In this document: positions 45,058 to 55,312 of the stretch, piece after piece
How the letters are laid out: each line of letters begins with the position of its first letter
Numbering within the stretch: the stretch's first letter is position 1
Program-made: the position numbers and the translations under genes
Origin: Acidobacteriaceae bacterium
GTDB lineage: Bacteria; Acidobacteriota; Terriglobia; Terriglobales; Acidobacteriaceae
Reading direction: 5' to 3'
Assembly (NCBI GenBank): GCA_003132445.1
Contig: PKXU01000073.1
Span: 31,191-89,840, forward strand
DNA: 58,650 nucleotides
The notes under the pieces: model-generated
Told to the model about the DNA's origin: nothing
The model's input: the letters and a program-made list of their open reading frames with translations, nothing else
The model's database searches: none

Positions 45058-46307
45058 ATGAGAAACTCCTGGCTCGTTGAACCTGGGTCCGCACTGCGGC
45101 CAGCGATTGGATCTTACGAGCGGGCGCTGGCCCTAAATCCGGGAAAATACGAAGCCCTTCATAATCTGGGAAACGTCTTCCAGTCGCAGGGCAGGCTGGA
45201 AGCGGCTAAGGAATGTTATGAAAAGGTATTAATTTCGCAACCCAATTACGCCAAGGCCTGGCACAGCCTTGGCACGATTTTTCACTCCTTGGGCGATATG
45301 GATGCGGCATTAGCCCAATACCGAGCAGCCCTGGCTTTGCAATCAGATTTTGCTGAAGCCGCTTTCGGCGAATCGCTGGCACAATTATTTCGCGGCGAAT
45401 TCAGCACAGGCTGGCGCAACTACGAACGGCGCTGGCAGAGCAAAGAACACGTAACGCCCATGCGTTCTTATCCGCAACCGCTCTGGTCGGGCGCCAAGCT
45501 CGCCACAGGACGTTTGTTGATTTGGGGAGAGCAGGGTGTCGGCGACGAAATCATGTTTGCCGGACTTATCCCGGACGTGGTGAGCATAAACAATTCTTGC
45601 CTGTTGGAGTGCGATTCGCGGCTGAGGCCGCTCTTCGCTCGTTCGTTTCCCGACGTGCAAGTGATTTCTAGCCGACTTAGTGCGCAGGAAGATCTGCGAT
45701 CTCAAGAGCCGGCGGCGGAGGTGGACTTTTCTGCGCATTTGCCCAGCGGGAGTTTGCCGCGTTTGTTCCGAAAAAATCGCGCTTCTTTTGCCGCCGCGCC
45801 CTACCTCATTCCTGATCCGGTTGCGCGAAAGACATTCCGCGCCCGTTATGCCGATGGTCGCCGCCTGATCGGGCTGGCTTGGCATACGAACAATCGCAAG
45901 ACGGGCCGCTCCCGATCCGTTGAGCTATCTCTCTTTGCTTCGTTATTTGCGCGACCCGATATTCGCTGGATTAGCCTGCAATATGGAGATCGTGAATCGT
46001 TAGAAAAGCAGGCGTCAGCGGCAGCGGCGCCGGTTTTGATCGATCTCTCAGTTGATCAATTCGCAAACATCGATTTATTTGCGGCACAAATTGCAGCGCT
46101 GGACCTGGTGGTCACCATCGACAATTCGACTGCCCATCTCGCGGGCGCGTTGGGATTCCCACATTTGTTCTGCTGCCGTTCGCGGCAGATTGGCGATCGC
46201 TGCAAACGGGCGACGAGTGCCTTTGGTATCCGAGCCTGCGACTCTTCCGGCAAACAGCAGGAGGCGATTGGCACTCAGTGGTACAAAGAATACGCGATGC
46301 CTTGTAA
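45058..46307 (+). pseudogene. TPR / glycosyltransferase-like gene with a frame break near the 3' end
   Basis: The main frame has TPR units (about residues 15-110, YEALHNLGNVFQSQGRLEAA), then a glycosyltransferase-9-like domain (LLIWGEQGVGDEIMFAGLI, VVTIDNSTAHLAGALGF). After GFP, at 46160/46161, homology moves to another frame: LLPFAADWRSLQTGDECLWY then PSLRLFRQT, ending at the TAA at 46305-46307. A missing single base explains this. As it stands, the original frame runs on to 46335 with an unrelated tail, giving 425 residues. The N-terminus is also short, beginning nearly at a TPR. The gene is either a pseudogene or has a sequencing error. Confidence 0.75.
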
Positions 46308-46589
46308 ACTCGTCATCGCCAAGCAAAGAGTTTAGATAGCTCTACAGCGGTTTTTTCCTACCTCACACGCTCCCGTACTCTGAGAAGATGACGCTCTTTG
46401 CTCTCTTCCGTCGACAGCAGATTGTCATCTTCGGTGCGTAAGGACGGACTCCGATGTTTCCATGAACTTCTGCGGTGATCGCCGAGTCTCGGCAAGGATT
46501 CTAATGCGTCAAAGGTTGCTGGCGTAATTTGCATGCACAACGGCATGTTTTGCATACCGTAGCACGCGGCGATCATCTAAATTAAGTAC

Positions 46590-47648
46590 ATGCGAAACGC
46601 CAAAGCTTACTCCGCTGCCAGCGCGACATCGCCGCTCGCCTTTAGCACGATCCCGAGGCGCGAACCAACCGAACACGACGTACAGATCGAAATACTGTTC
46701 TGCGGTATTTGCCACTCTGATCTTCACTCCGTGCGGAATGAGTGGAGCGAATTTATGCCCACTGTGTATCCGATTGTTCCGGGCCACGAGATTGTCGGTC
46801 GCGTCACCAAGGTCGGCCGCGCTGTTACGAAGTTCAAGCCGGGCGACCTCGCCGCAGTTGGCTGCATGGTCGATTCGGACGGCACCTGTCCCGAGTGTCG
46901 GGCTGGCTTTGAGCAGTTCTGCCCGAACCTCACACTCACGTTTAATATGCCGGACAAGCACCTGGGAGGCGTCACCTATGGCGGCTACTCCGAGAGCATT
47001 GTCGTGGACCAGAAATTCGTTCTGCGCGTTCCTTCGAATTTGAACCTCGCCGCAACTGCTCCTTTGCTCTGCGCCGGAATCACCACCTACTCGCCCATGC
47101 GCCGGTGGGGCGTCACGAAGGGAAAAAAAGTTGGCGTAATCGGGCTAGGCGGCCTGGGCCACATGGCCGTGAAGTTCGCTCATGCGCTCGCCGCCCAAGT
47201 AGTTGTCTTCACGACTTCACCGAATAAGAAGGAGGACGCGCTTCGTCTTGGCGCCGATGCAGTCGTGGTCTCGCGCAATGCCGACGAGATGCAGAAGCCC
47301 ACCGAGAGCTTCGATTTCATCCTCGATGCCGTTTCTGCCGACCACGACATCAACGCCTATCTCAACCTGCTCCGCCGCGACGGAAACTTAACGATCGTGG
47401 GTGCGCCGGCGAAGCCTCTTGCCGTCTCTGCCTTCGGGCTGATCACGCGGCGTCGCAGTTTTTCGGGCTCGAACATCGGCGGCATCGCCGAAACCCAGGA
47501 GATGCTCGATTTCTGTGGACACCACGACATCACCGCCGATGTCGAGGTCATCCCAATCCAGAAGGTCAACGAAGCCTACGAGAGACTGCTCAAGTCAGAC
47601 GTGAAGTACCGCTTCTCTATCGATATGGCTTCTCTCAGATCTGAATGA
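46590..47648 (+). CDS. Zinc-dependent NAD(P)-linked alcohol dehydrogenase (YahK / cinnamyl-alcohol type)
   Basis: The 352-residue medium-chain dehydrogenase has catalytic-zinc residues Cys41 and His66-Glu67 (GICHSD, PGHE) and the nucleotide loop VIGLGGLGHMAVKFA. It should reduce aldehydes to alcohols with NADPH or the reverse. The structural-zinc lobe reads DSDGTCPECRAGFEQFC: Cys100, Cys103 and Cys111 are present, but the first position of the CxxCxxCx7C set is Asp97. An aldo/keto reductase gene follows 54 nt downstream. No clear Shine-Dalgarno sequence precedes the ATG; TAAATT lies just upstream. Confidence 0.92.
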   Translation: MRNAKAYSAASATSPLAFSTIPRREPTEHDVQIEILFCGICHSDLHSVRNEWSEFMPTVYPIVPGHEIVGRVTKVGRAVTKFKPGDLAAVGCMVDSDGTCPECRAGFEQFCPNLTLTFNMPDKHLGGVTYGGYSESIVVDQKFVLRVPSNLNLAATAPLLCAGITTYSPMRRWGVTKGKKVGVIGLGGLGHMAVKFAHALAAQVVVFTTSPNKKEDALRLGADAVVVSRNADEMQKPTESFDFILDAVSADHDINAYLNLLRRDGNLTIVGAPAKPLAVSAFGLITRRRSFSGSNIGGIAETQEMLDFCGHHDITADVEVIPIQKVNEAYERLLKSDVKYRFSIDMASLRSE

Positions 47649-47690
47649 ACGATGAATAAGCACTCTCGCTTCTCGGCTAGTCGAATTTGA

Positions 47691-48695
<1,005 letters not shown>

Positions 48696-48875
48696 GAAAT
48701 TGGAACGAATGCCGAGGTGTTATATGGGGTTGAAATCTAGGGCTGGGCATTCATGGGCTGCAGCTCGGAACGATGTTCGCGCGAGCTAGACATCAAGTCG
48801 CGTTCAGTATGCGCGGACGGACGGGAGCAGGCGTGCGACCGGTTTCGAGAATTGAACGTGAAAGGAGTAACCAGG

Positions 48876-49195
48876 ATGAGTAAAGAACCGACAGCTGCGC
48901 AGAAGATGCTCGGTGACTTCGCCCCAAAGCTGGTTGATCTAACAGATCGCGTACTTTTCGGAGAAGTATGGGAGCGCCCGGAGCTTTCCAAGCGCGACCG
49001 TAGTCTAGCCACCGTGGCGGCGCTGGTCGCGATGAATCGTCCGGATCAGTTGCGGTTTCACCTGGGCTATGCCGTGCAGAATGGCGTCAAGAAGGAGGAA
49101 TTGATTGAGGTCATCACGCATCTGGCGTTTTATCAGGCTGGCCGAACGCAATGAGCGCCATCATGGTCGCAAAAGAGGTGTTCTCCAAGGGCTGA
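48876..49195 (+). pseudogene. Carboxymuconolactone decarboxylase family gene, frameshifted near the 3' end
   Basis: The frame from the ATG at 48876 (AAGGAG upstream) reads MSKEPTAAQKMLGDFAPKL and then the family core RSLATVAALVAMNRPDQL, ...NGVKKEELIEVITHLAFY. It then ends early as QAGRTQ at 49154. Adding one base after 49133 restores AGWPNAMSAIMVAKEVFSKG and a stop at 49193-49195, the usual family ending. So one base is missing. The family includes AhpD-like and peroxidase-related proteins. The broken product is 92 residues. Confidence 0.72.
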
Positions 49196-49674
49196 AAGCC
49201 GGAAGCTATTCAGATGCTCCTTTCGTTAAAGTGGTGAGCGCGGAAGGAATCGAACCTTCAACCTACTGATTAAGAGTTATGTTTCCCGATGTGGCTACAG
49301 CGTAGACAACTGTAGTCGTCACAATAACTTAACGATCAAAAGACCCGCATGGACGGTTTCCGAAAAGCGCTGGAAAAGTTGGCGAAATCGAACGGCATCT
49401 AATTGCGAAGGACACAAAAAGGACACAGCGCACGCGCCGATAGTCCCGGCAACTGATTCCCTTCCCGCCAGTCTGGGAGCTTTGCGTTCTCTAAAATCCC
49501 ATTCTGTCTGTAGCCCAAATCCGTTGCCGGGTTGTGCGTGGTCGTGATGGGCAGCAACATGGTTGGAATTATACGGGTCCGTGCTCTTGAGTTTTGATGT
49601 GGACAGTCGTGGCAGCGCAAAGCAGCGCAATCCGTGTCCTCATCGCGAAATCCTTCCTTGCATGGAGGCCGAAA
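49196..49674. other. Gap with tRNA fragment and possible integrase remnant
   Basis: About 480 nt. It contains the tRNA-Lys 3' fragment at 49232-49276. A short plus-strand frame (49328-49408, with MDGFRKALEKLAKSNGI then stop) resembles the charged C-terminal helix of an integrase, but it is too short to call. No other gene is seen. Confidence 0.45.
49232..49276 (-). other. 3' fragment of a tRNA-Lys(CUU) gene, probable att site
   Basis: Read on the minus strand, the 45 nt run from the anticodon loop CTCTTAA through the stem TCAGT, variable loop, T arm GAAGG-TTCGATT-CCTTC, acceptor strand CGCGCTC, then A and CCA. The 5' half (acceptor GAGCGCG, D arm, and the ACTGA side of the anticodon stem) is absent; homology stops exactly at the anticodon loop. 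This is the extent usually duplicated when an element integrates by site-specific recombination into a tRNA gene. Confidence 0.75.
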
Positions 49675-50418
49675 TCAATCGGCCAAGACCGGTAGGGAGG
49701 AGCTTTCCGCTTTCTGGAATTGACTCGCAACCGATTCCGGAAGTGCCTCTTCTAGCTTTCGTGATAGCCATTCTTGAAGCTCAGACTTGTGCTCCTTCGA
49801 AAGCGACACAAAGCGAACACCGAGATGGCCCGTTTTCAGCCAGCAGATCGTCGATTCTGCCACGAACGGTCCTTTGTGATCGGGTAACGTGAACTGAATC
49901 TGCACGTCCTCTCCGATTTTAAGCGGAACGAACGTGCTCAGGGCCATGCCCCCTGCGCTGATGTTCACGCCCTGGCAGCGAACTTCCGGTATGTTTCGTC
50001 TTAGAACGGTTACCGGAATAGAGATGGGACACCGGAAATAGCGCCGTCGTTCTCTCAGTATCAGTCCGTAGGCAGGCTTAAGTGCGCTGCGGATTGACTG
50101 CGTAGACAGAGGCCTCTCAAAGACAAACTCCGACCTCTTCCGGAAGGCTGTGCCTTCCGCATCACTGCCGCTGATGGCAAACGTCACCGCTGTTCGGTTC
50201 GATGGGGAGAGATGCACCTCGTCCAAGATCAGTCCGGACTGTTCTCCTAGTTGGAGATCAACGATAACGGCATCGAACTTTCGTCGGTTCAATAGACCAA
50301 CGGCCGCTGGCACTTCCTGACAGACATCAGGCGAAATGGACAATTCTTGTAGGGCGTGGCTGAACTGCTGAATTGTGACTGGATCAGCGGACACCAAAAG
50401 CGCAACTCCGACTGCCAT
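49675..50418 (-). CDS. Receiver-like domain fused to PilZ domain
   Basis: The 247-residue protein has a divergent receiver domain (about residues 3-115) with the likely phosphorylation Asp in AVIVDLQLG; the conserved Lys is replaced (FERPLS) and only one acidic residue remains in the metal pocket. A PilZ domain follows (about 120-225) with RRYFR (RxxxR) and NISAGG. It probably binds c-di-GMP. It is 30 nt downstream of the GGDEF-EAL gene on the same strand, so one operon makes, degrades and senses the signal. The ATG at 50418 has AAGGAG 11 nt upstream. Confidence 0.82.
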   Translation of the reverse strand: MAVGVALLVSADPVTIQQFSHALQELSISPDVCQEVPAAVGLLNRRKFDAVIVDLQLGEQSGLILDEVHLSPSNRTAVTFAISGSDAEGTAFRKRSEFVFERPLSTQSIRSALKPAYGLILRERRRYFRCPISIPVTVLRRNIPEVRCQGVNISAGGMALSTFVPLKIGEDVQIQFTLPDHKGPFVAESTICWLKTGHLGVRFVSLSKEHKSELQEWLSRKLEEALPESVASQFQKAESSSLPVLAD

Positions 50419-50448
50419 AATGAAATACACTCCTTATAATGTCTTCGG

Positions 50449-53118
50449 TCACGATTGTCTCCCGGTTGCTTGTGCTCGGGCCTGCGGCTCGGGACTGTCG
50501 CCGCGTAGCTTGCCAGCAACTTTGTCAACTGCCAAAGGCTTGCTGAAATAGTAACCTTGAATCTCGTCACACTGGTGCGCCCGCAGGAATGACATTTGTG
50601 CTTCGGTTTCTACGCCTTCAGCAATGACCTTGAGCCTCAGGCTTTTCGCCATGCTGATGATTGCGGTTGTGATCGCCGCGTCATCAGGATTCACGGCGAC
50701 ATCTCGGATAAACACGCGGTCGATTTTGAGCTTGCTGACCCGAAACTGTCTCAAGTAGCTGAAGCTGGAATAGCCAGTTCCGAAGTCGTCAATCGCTAGG
50801 GTCACCCCCATGGCCTTTAATTCCTGAACAACTGATAACATCAGGTCCGCATTGGCTAGGAGTAGGCTTTCTGTTAGCTCCAGTTCGAGGTATTGCGGGG
50901 CGAGCCCGGTCTCGTGGAGCACCCTCTGAATGAGTCCGCAGAAGCCCTCTTGACGAAACTGGACCGCAGATACGTTCACCGCTACCGACACTGCGGGAAT
51001 CCCCTCGTCTTGCCATTTCCGAGCCTGTGAACAGGCTGTCCTGAGCACCCATTCCCCAATCGGCACGATCAGTCCGATGTTCTCAGCAATTCGTATGAAC
51101 CTGTCCGGGGGCACAAGGCCCAATTCCGGGTGTTGCCAGCGGAGGAGTGCTTCCAGTCCGGTGATCCTGCCCGTGGCAATATCCATCTGCGGTTGATACA
51201 TCAGAAAAAGTTGTTCTTGGGCAAGTGCCGAACGCAAGCCGCTTTCTAAGGTCAACCGCTCGACCGCCTGCGCGTTCATGTCTTCGGTGAAGAAGCGAAA
51301 GTTGTTACGGCCGTCCGCCTTGGCGCTATACATAGCCGCATCGGCGTTCTTGATCAGCGTTTCGCAATCCGCGCCGTGTTCCGGGAAAATGCTGATGCCG
51401 ATGCTGCAACTAACATTGAGGGAGTGCCCTTGAATGACAAATTCAGCGGTCATTGCATCCATAAGCCGTTCAGCGGCAACGGCTGCGTCGGGTGTGTCCT
51501 TTACGTGAGTCAACGCGATCAGGAATTCGTCGCCACCGAGCCGGGCGACGGTGTCCTGCTCACGCCCCCACGCCTTAAGTCGTTCTGCAACTTCCTGCAG
51601 GAGGAGGTCGCCAACCGAATGCCCTAGTGAGTCGTTGATATCTTTAAACCTGTCGAGGTCAAGGAACAAAAGCCCGAGTTTGTTCTTTTGCCGACGAGCA
51701 CTGGCGAGGGCCTGATTCAATCGATCCTGAAGAAGCCTGCGATTGGGTAGCCCCGTCAGAGCATCGTAAAAGGCTAAGAATTGGACTTGTTCCTCGGCGA
51801 CTTTGCGCTCTGTGATGTCCTCAATTATGCCTTCATGGAGCATGATGTTGCCGCCGGCGTCACGCACTGCTCTCAAATTCGTCAACACCCACTTTTTTGT
51901 GCGATCTCTACGGTAGACTTCCACTTCGGCACCACGCACTACGCCCTTCTCGCCCAGCACATGTCTCAATTCATCCATCTGGTTGGGATGGACAAATAGC
52001 TGGAGTACTACGTTCGAGACTTCCGCGAGGAACTGTTCCGGAGAATCGTAGCCATGCATTTGCGCCAACGCGTAGTTGACGCTTAGAGGCCGACCTTCGG
52101 GAGTGGTCTGAAAAATTCCAACGACCGCATCTTCGAAGATAGTCCGGTACTTTTCTTCCGCTTGCCGAAGGGCTTGCTCAGCCTGCTTACGTTCGGTAAT
52201 GTCCTGCTTGATGGCCACGAAGTGTGTATCGGCGGCATTGTCGACGTCTTGGATCACAGGCGTGATCGTCATCTCTTCGGTGTAGGTTGTTCCATCTTTT
52301 CGCCTATTCACAATCTCGCCTTGCCACACCTCGCCTGATGAAATGGTTGACCAGAGCTTAGCGTAATAGCTTTCAGGTTGCTCTCCGGATTTCCACAGGC
52401 GAGGATTCTTGCCCAATGCCTCTTCCTTGCTGTAGCCAGTCATGGTCGTAAACGCATGATTTACCCAGACGATTGTTCCGTGTCGGTCTGTGATTGTGAT
52501 CGCGTTTGCGGCCGCTTCTAGCGCGGCTGATTGCAGTCGCGATTGTTTTTCTGTGCGCCTGAAAGCAGTAATATCTCGTGCAATCCTCGACACCCCGACA
52601 AGTTTCCCAGTTTCGTCTCTGATCGGAGAAAGCGACAGGGACACGTCGATGATCGTGCCATCGCTCTTGAGGCGTTGCGTCCGAAAGGACGCTATGGTGT
52701 TCCCTTCTGCAACCTTTTGCAAAAGAACGTGAAGCTCCGCATGTTTCTCTGGCGGAACGAGAAACGAAATGTTCCGACCTAGTGCTTCGACAGCAGAATA
52801 GCCATAAACCCGCTCTGCCCCACGATTCCAGTTAGTTACGTTGCCATCCAGCTCTGTGCCAATTATGGCGTCGTCCGATTGTCCGACGATGGCCGCGAGC
52901 CGCAGCAGTTCTTGTTGCGCAGCTTTCTCCCGCTGACGAACGATGAAGCTGATGCAGAACCCAACACAGCCTGCGAAGAGGACGGCGGTGATGTCAGATG
53001 CCAGAGCGGACAGTCGAGAAAACACTATTTGCTTCGTGATCTCGTAGACCACCATCGCGCACAACGCCACGAGTCCGACGCGCAAAGCCCTGAGGATTTG
53101 AGACTGCTTAGACATCAT
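50449..53118 (-). CDS. Membrane-anchored PAS-PAS-PAS-GGDEF-EAL c-di-GMP enzyme
   Basis: The 889-residue protein has two membrane segments (about residues 12-60), three PAS domains (about 70-195, 195-320, 325-445), a GGDEF domain (about 450-610) and an EAL domain (about 625-870). The cyclase site is intact (RLGGDEF), with the inhibitory I-site REQD five residues before it. The EAL site is intact (LEALLRW) and DDFGTGYSSFSYL is present. It could therefore both make and break c-di-GMP, with activity set by the PAS sensors. A receiver/PilZ gene follows in the same operon. Confidence 0.93.
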   Translation of the reverse strand: MMSKQSQILRALRVGLVALCAMVVYEITKQIVFSRLSALASDITAVLFAGCVGFCISFIVRQREKAAQQELLRLAAIVGQSDDAIIGTELDGNVTNWNRGAERVYGYSAVEALGRNISFLVPPEKHAELHVLLQKVAEGNTIASFRTQRLKSDGTIIDVSLSLSPIRDETGKLVGVSRIARDITAFRRTEKQSRLQSAALEAAANAITITDRHGTIVWVNHAFTTMTGYSKEEALGKNPRLWKSGEQPESYYAKLWSTISSGEVWQGEIVNRRKDGTTYTEEMTITPVIQDVDNAADTHFVAIKQDITERKQAEQALRQAEEKYRTIFEDAVVGIFQTTPEGRPLSVNYALAQMHGYDSPEQFLAEVSNVVLQLFVHPNQMDELRHVLGEKGVVRGAEVEVYRRDRTKKWVLTNLRAVRDAGGNIMLHEGIIEDITERKVAEEQVQFLAFYDALTGLPNRRLLQDRLNQALASARRQKNKLGLLFLDLDRFKDINDSLGHSVGDLLLQEVAERLKAWGREQDTVARLGGDEFLIALTHVKDTPDAAVAAERLMDAMTAEFVIQGHSLNVSCSIGISIFPEHGADCETLIKNADAAMYSAKADGRNNFRFFTEDMNAQAVERLTLESGLRSALAQEQLFLMYQPQMDIATGRITGLEALLRWQHPELGLVPPDRFIRIAENIGLIVPIGEWVLRTACSQARKWQDEGIPAVSVAVNVSAVQFRQEGFCGLIQRVLHETGLAPQYLELELTESLLLANADLMLSVVQELKAMGVTLAIDDFGTGYSSFSYLRQFRVSKLKIDRVFIRDVAVNPDDAAITTAIISMAKSLRLKVIAEGVETEAQMSFLRAHQCDEIQGYYFSKPLAVDKVAGKLRGDSPEPQARAQATGRQS

Positions 53119-53984
53119 ATGAGTAAGAAGTGTGCTTCCACTCCGCCCCTTCCCCTAATTCGACTACGCAATCGGCCGGGGGCCTAATTACCGAAGTTCC
53201 GGCCGCTTGCGGCGGCCGGGGTGTGCGTCCTTCTAGTCTGTTTACGCTTCACCAATCCGTGTCATGGTCGCGTAGCGCAGGAAACCTGTCGCGAGAGCAG
53301 CTAAGAAAAATGGCTCAAAACGTATACCCGTGGGCCAGCAGTCAGCGCTGGCAAAACAGGGGCAAAAAGCCGCATAAAATGAGGTTGAGGATTTCACCCT
53401 TATGGGCCGGGGGCTGAAAAATCTTTAAGTAAGTCCAAAAACGTTTTTTCTGATTCCTGATTCACCTACTTGGCGACGAAGCAGAACTGCTGAGGCTGAG
53501 GCTGAGGCTGCCGCCTCCGCGTTGGCCGTCCTGTTTTTGTCAATTGACAGTTCCCGGTAATCGGGCTTGCGTCGCGACGAGAGGCTGTCCGTTCGTTGCA
53601 AACTGACCAGTTCTTTAAAGATCTCTAGCCGCAATAGTGTCGGAGCGGACATTCGAGGCAATTTCTGGCGCCGGTGCTTTCGATTTGGGCTGACTTCCTA
53701 CATGCCGACTAAGGGAAGGGCTTTGGGTTCCATTCGCATAACCGCCGGAAAGGCGCGGGATGCGTTGTGCGCAGCCAGGTGCTTCAACAAGGCTGTTGCA
53801 CGAGATGTGGCTAATCTCGTTACCCCGACCGCTATTGCACAGGAGCTGGTTGCTGTACCAATGCTCTCGGCGCTAGCCGACATAAGCTGTTACTGCGTCT
53901 TAGTGCGGTCACCGAGGCCGATCAAAGCTTTCAACACCGCTTCGATGCCAGTGCAGTGTGCGCCCATCAGATTCGCCACTTTGA
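53119..53984. other. Gap upstream of the MacB remnant
   Basis: About 870 nt without a recognised gene. It contains a perfect 8-bp hairpin CCGGCCGC/GCGGCCGG (53199-53219) and three copies of TGAGGC in a row (53491-53508). A plus-strand frame is open through 53567-53984 into the MacB fragment, but its product does not resemble a MacB N-terminus. The promoter of the GGDEF-EAL gene should lie at the left edge. Confidence 0.4.
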
Positions 53985-54366
53985 AGGCGATCATGCTCGC
54001 GGCTGTGGCTTCGGTCTCGTTGGTCGTGGGCGGCATCGGCATTATGAATATTATGCTCATCTCCGTCCGTGAGCGGACGCGAGAAATTGGATTGCGCCAG
54101 GCCATCGGCGCGAAGACGCGCGACATTCTGACCCAGTTTCTGGTTGAGGCGGTAACGCTTTCCATCGCCGGCGGGTTCGTCGGAATCGTGCTCGGGATCG
54201 CTACATCCGCGCTCATCTCGCGTCTGGCGGGGTGGGCGACGGCCGTCGGCCCCGGAGCGATATTGCTTGCGGTCTTTTCTCCGCTCTGGTCGGGATCGGC
54301 TTTGGCTATTACCCTGCGAGAAAGGCCGCCTATCTCGATCCAATCGAAGCCTTGCGGTACGAATAG
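53985..54366 (+). pseudogene. MacB / FtsX-type ABC permease, C-terminal remnant with frameshift
   Basis: The segment encodes the last two or three membrane spans of a MacB-type permease: [37 protein letters not shown], and [20 protein letters not shown]. At the T run 54275-54278 the frame must shift by one base to continue [20 protein letters not shown] and PIEALRYE with a TAG at 54364-54366. The ATPase-like or periplasmic N-terminal part is gone. It is a dead fragment, perhaps the relic of a permease like the one missing from the 32222-34511 operon. Confidence 0.82.
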
Positions 54367-54523
54367 CAGTTCGAGTGCACGGCAACAGCAGCAACACCGC
54401 AGTCCAACCACAGAGACGCCCGCGCCGGGTTGGTTGGCGCTTACGGGATTTTCACCAGCGAATTGCCAGCGCTGGGGTTGACTCTCTCAGGGAGAGAGGT
54501 GGACAACCGAATCCACGCTCACG

Positions 54524-55312
54524 CTAGTGCGGAGCCGTGTAGAAATACGGATCATGATCGTAATCGTGGTCACGGTCGCTACGTATGCGTACCTGCTGCT
54601 GGCGTATCCGCTCTAAGTAGTCAGCCACACTCGATACAAAGCCAGAAGCCAACCCCGCCAAGGGAAGGCCGAACCGAGGCCCGAGCAGACGCACAGCGAT
54701 ATGGCCCCCGGCGCTGATCGACATGATCAAAATCACGATCTTCCAGATCGTCCGAGGATTAATGGCGCTGAACGGACCAACGTATCGATCAGGAACCAAC
54801 GGAAGTACCACCAGCGCTGCGGCCGCGAAGATAAGAGCATCGGTCAGTTCCTCCTCGCTGAGCACATCACGTATGAAATGGTGAATTCGGGTTCGAGCCA
54901 TGAGCGCGATCGCGACCGTCACCGCCAGGGCCGAAGCGGTTACCGGCTCTTTCAAGGCAAATCCGCCGAGTAGTACGGTCAGCAAGAGAGCGGTTTCGGT
55001 GGTCAGACCAGGATCTTGCTCTTCGGTGCGCATGTATCCGATTGCACACAGGCCAGCTACTCCGAGAAAGGTTATCGCTAGCAGTGGCACGCCCCCCAAT
55101 GCCAAGCTCACTCCGCCTGACAGAGAAGCAATCATGAACGTCCGGATACCGGCCGGGGAGCGCGACGGACCCTCCCCTTTTCGCCGTTCCAGCTCCGCAC
55201 CGGTGAGCAGGCCGATTCCGAGAGCGGCGGCAAAAAGGTCATAGACGCCTGGCATGGACGGAATATTCATCGCTAAACATTTTCGGCTAGGCACGCCAGC
55301 CAAGCTAGACAT
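54524..55312 (-). CDS. MgtC/DUF4010-family membrane protein, C-terminally truncated and fused
   Basis: The 262-residue protein has an MgtC/SapB-like N-terminal part (ALGIGLLTGAELERRKGEG, about residues 26-45) and then membrane spans of the DUF4010 family, up to GLPLAGLASGFVSSVA near residue 228. Family members are about 420 residues and continue with further membrane spans. Here the protein instead ends in a charged tail, YLERIRQQQVRIRSDRDHDY and so on, unlike the rest, so the gene seems cut and joined to another sequence. The ATG at 55312 has GAGGA just upstream. Confidence 0.7.
   Translation of the reverse strand: MSSLAGVPSRKCLAMNIPSMPGVYDLFAAALGIGLLTGAELERRKGEGPSRSPAGIRTFMIASLSGGVSLALGGVPLLAITFLGVAGLCAIGYMRTEEQDPGLTTETALLLTVLLGGFALKEPVTASALAVTVAIALMARTRIHHFIRDVLSEEELTDALIFAAAALVVLPLVPDRYVGPFSAINPRTIWKIVILIMSISAGGHIAVRLLGPRFGLPLAGLASGFVSSVADYLERIRQQQVRIRSDRDHDYDHDPYFYTAPH

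Noticed and set aside
49319-49630. Minus-strand frame of 103 codons near the tRNA fragment
   Set aside because: No ribosome-binding site and no recognisable motif; composition is unlike the neighbouring genes.
53567-53984. N-terminal extension of the MacB fragment
   Set aside because: The frame is open but its product has no resemblance to a MacB ATPase or periplasmic domain, so it is not counted as part of the gene.
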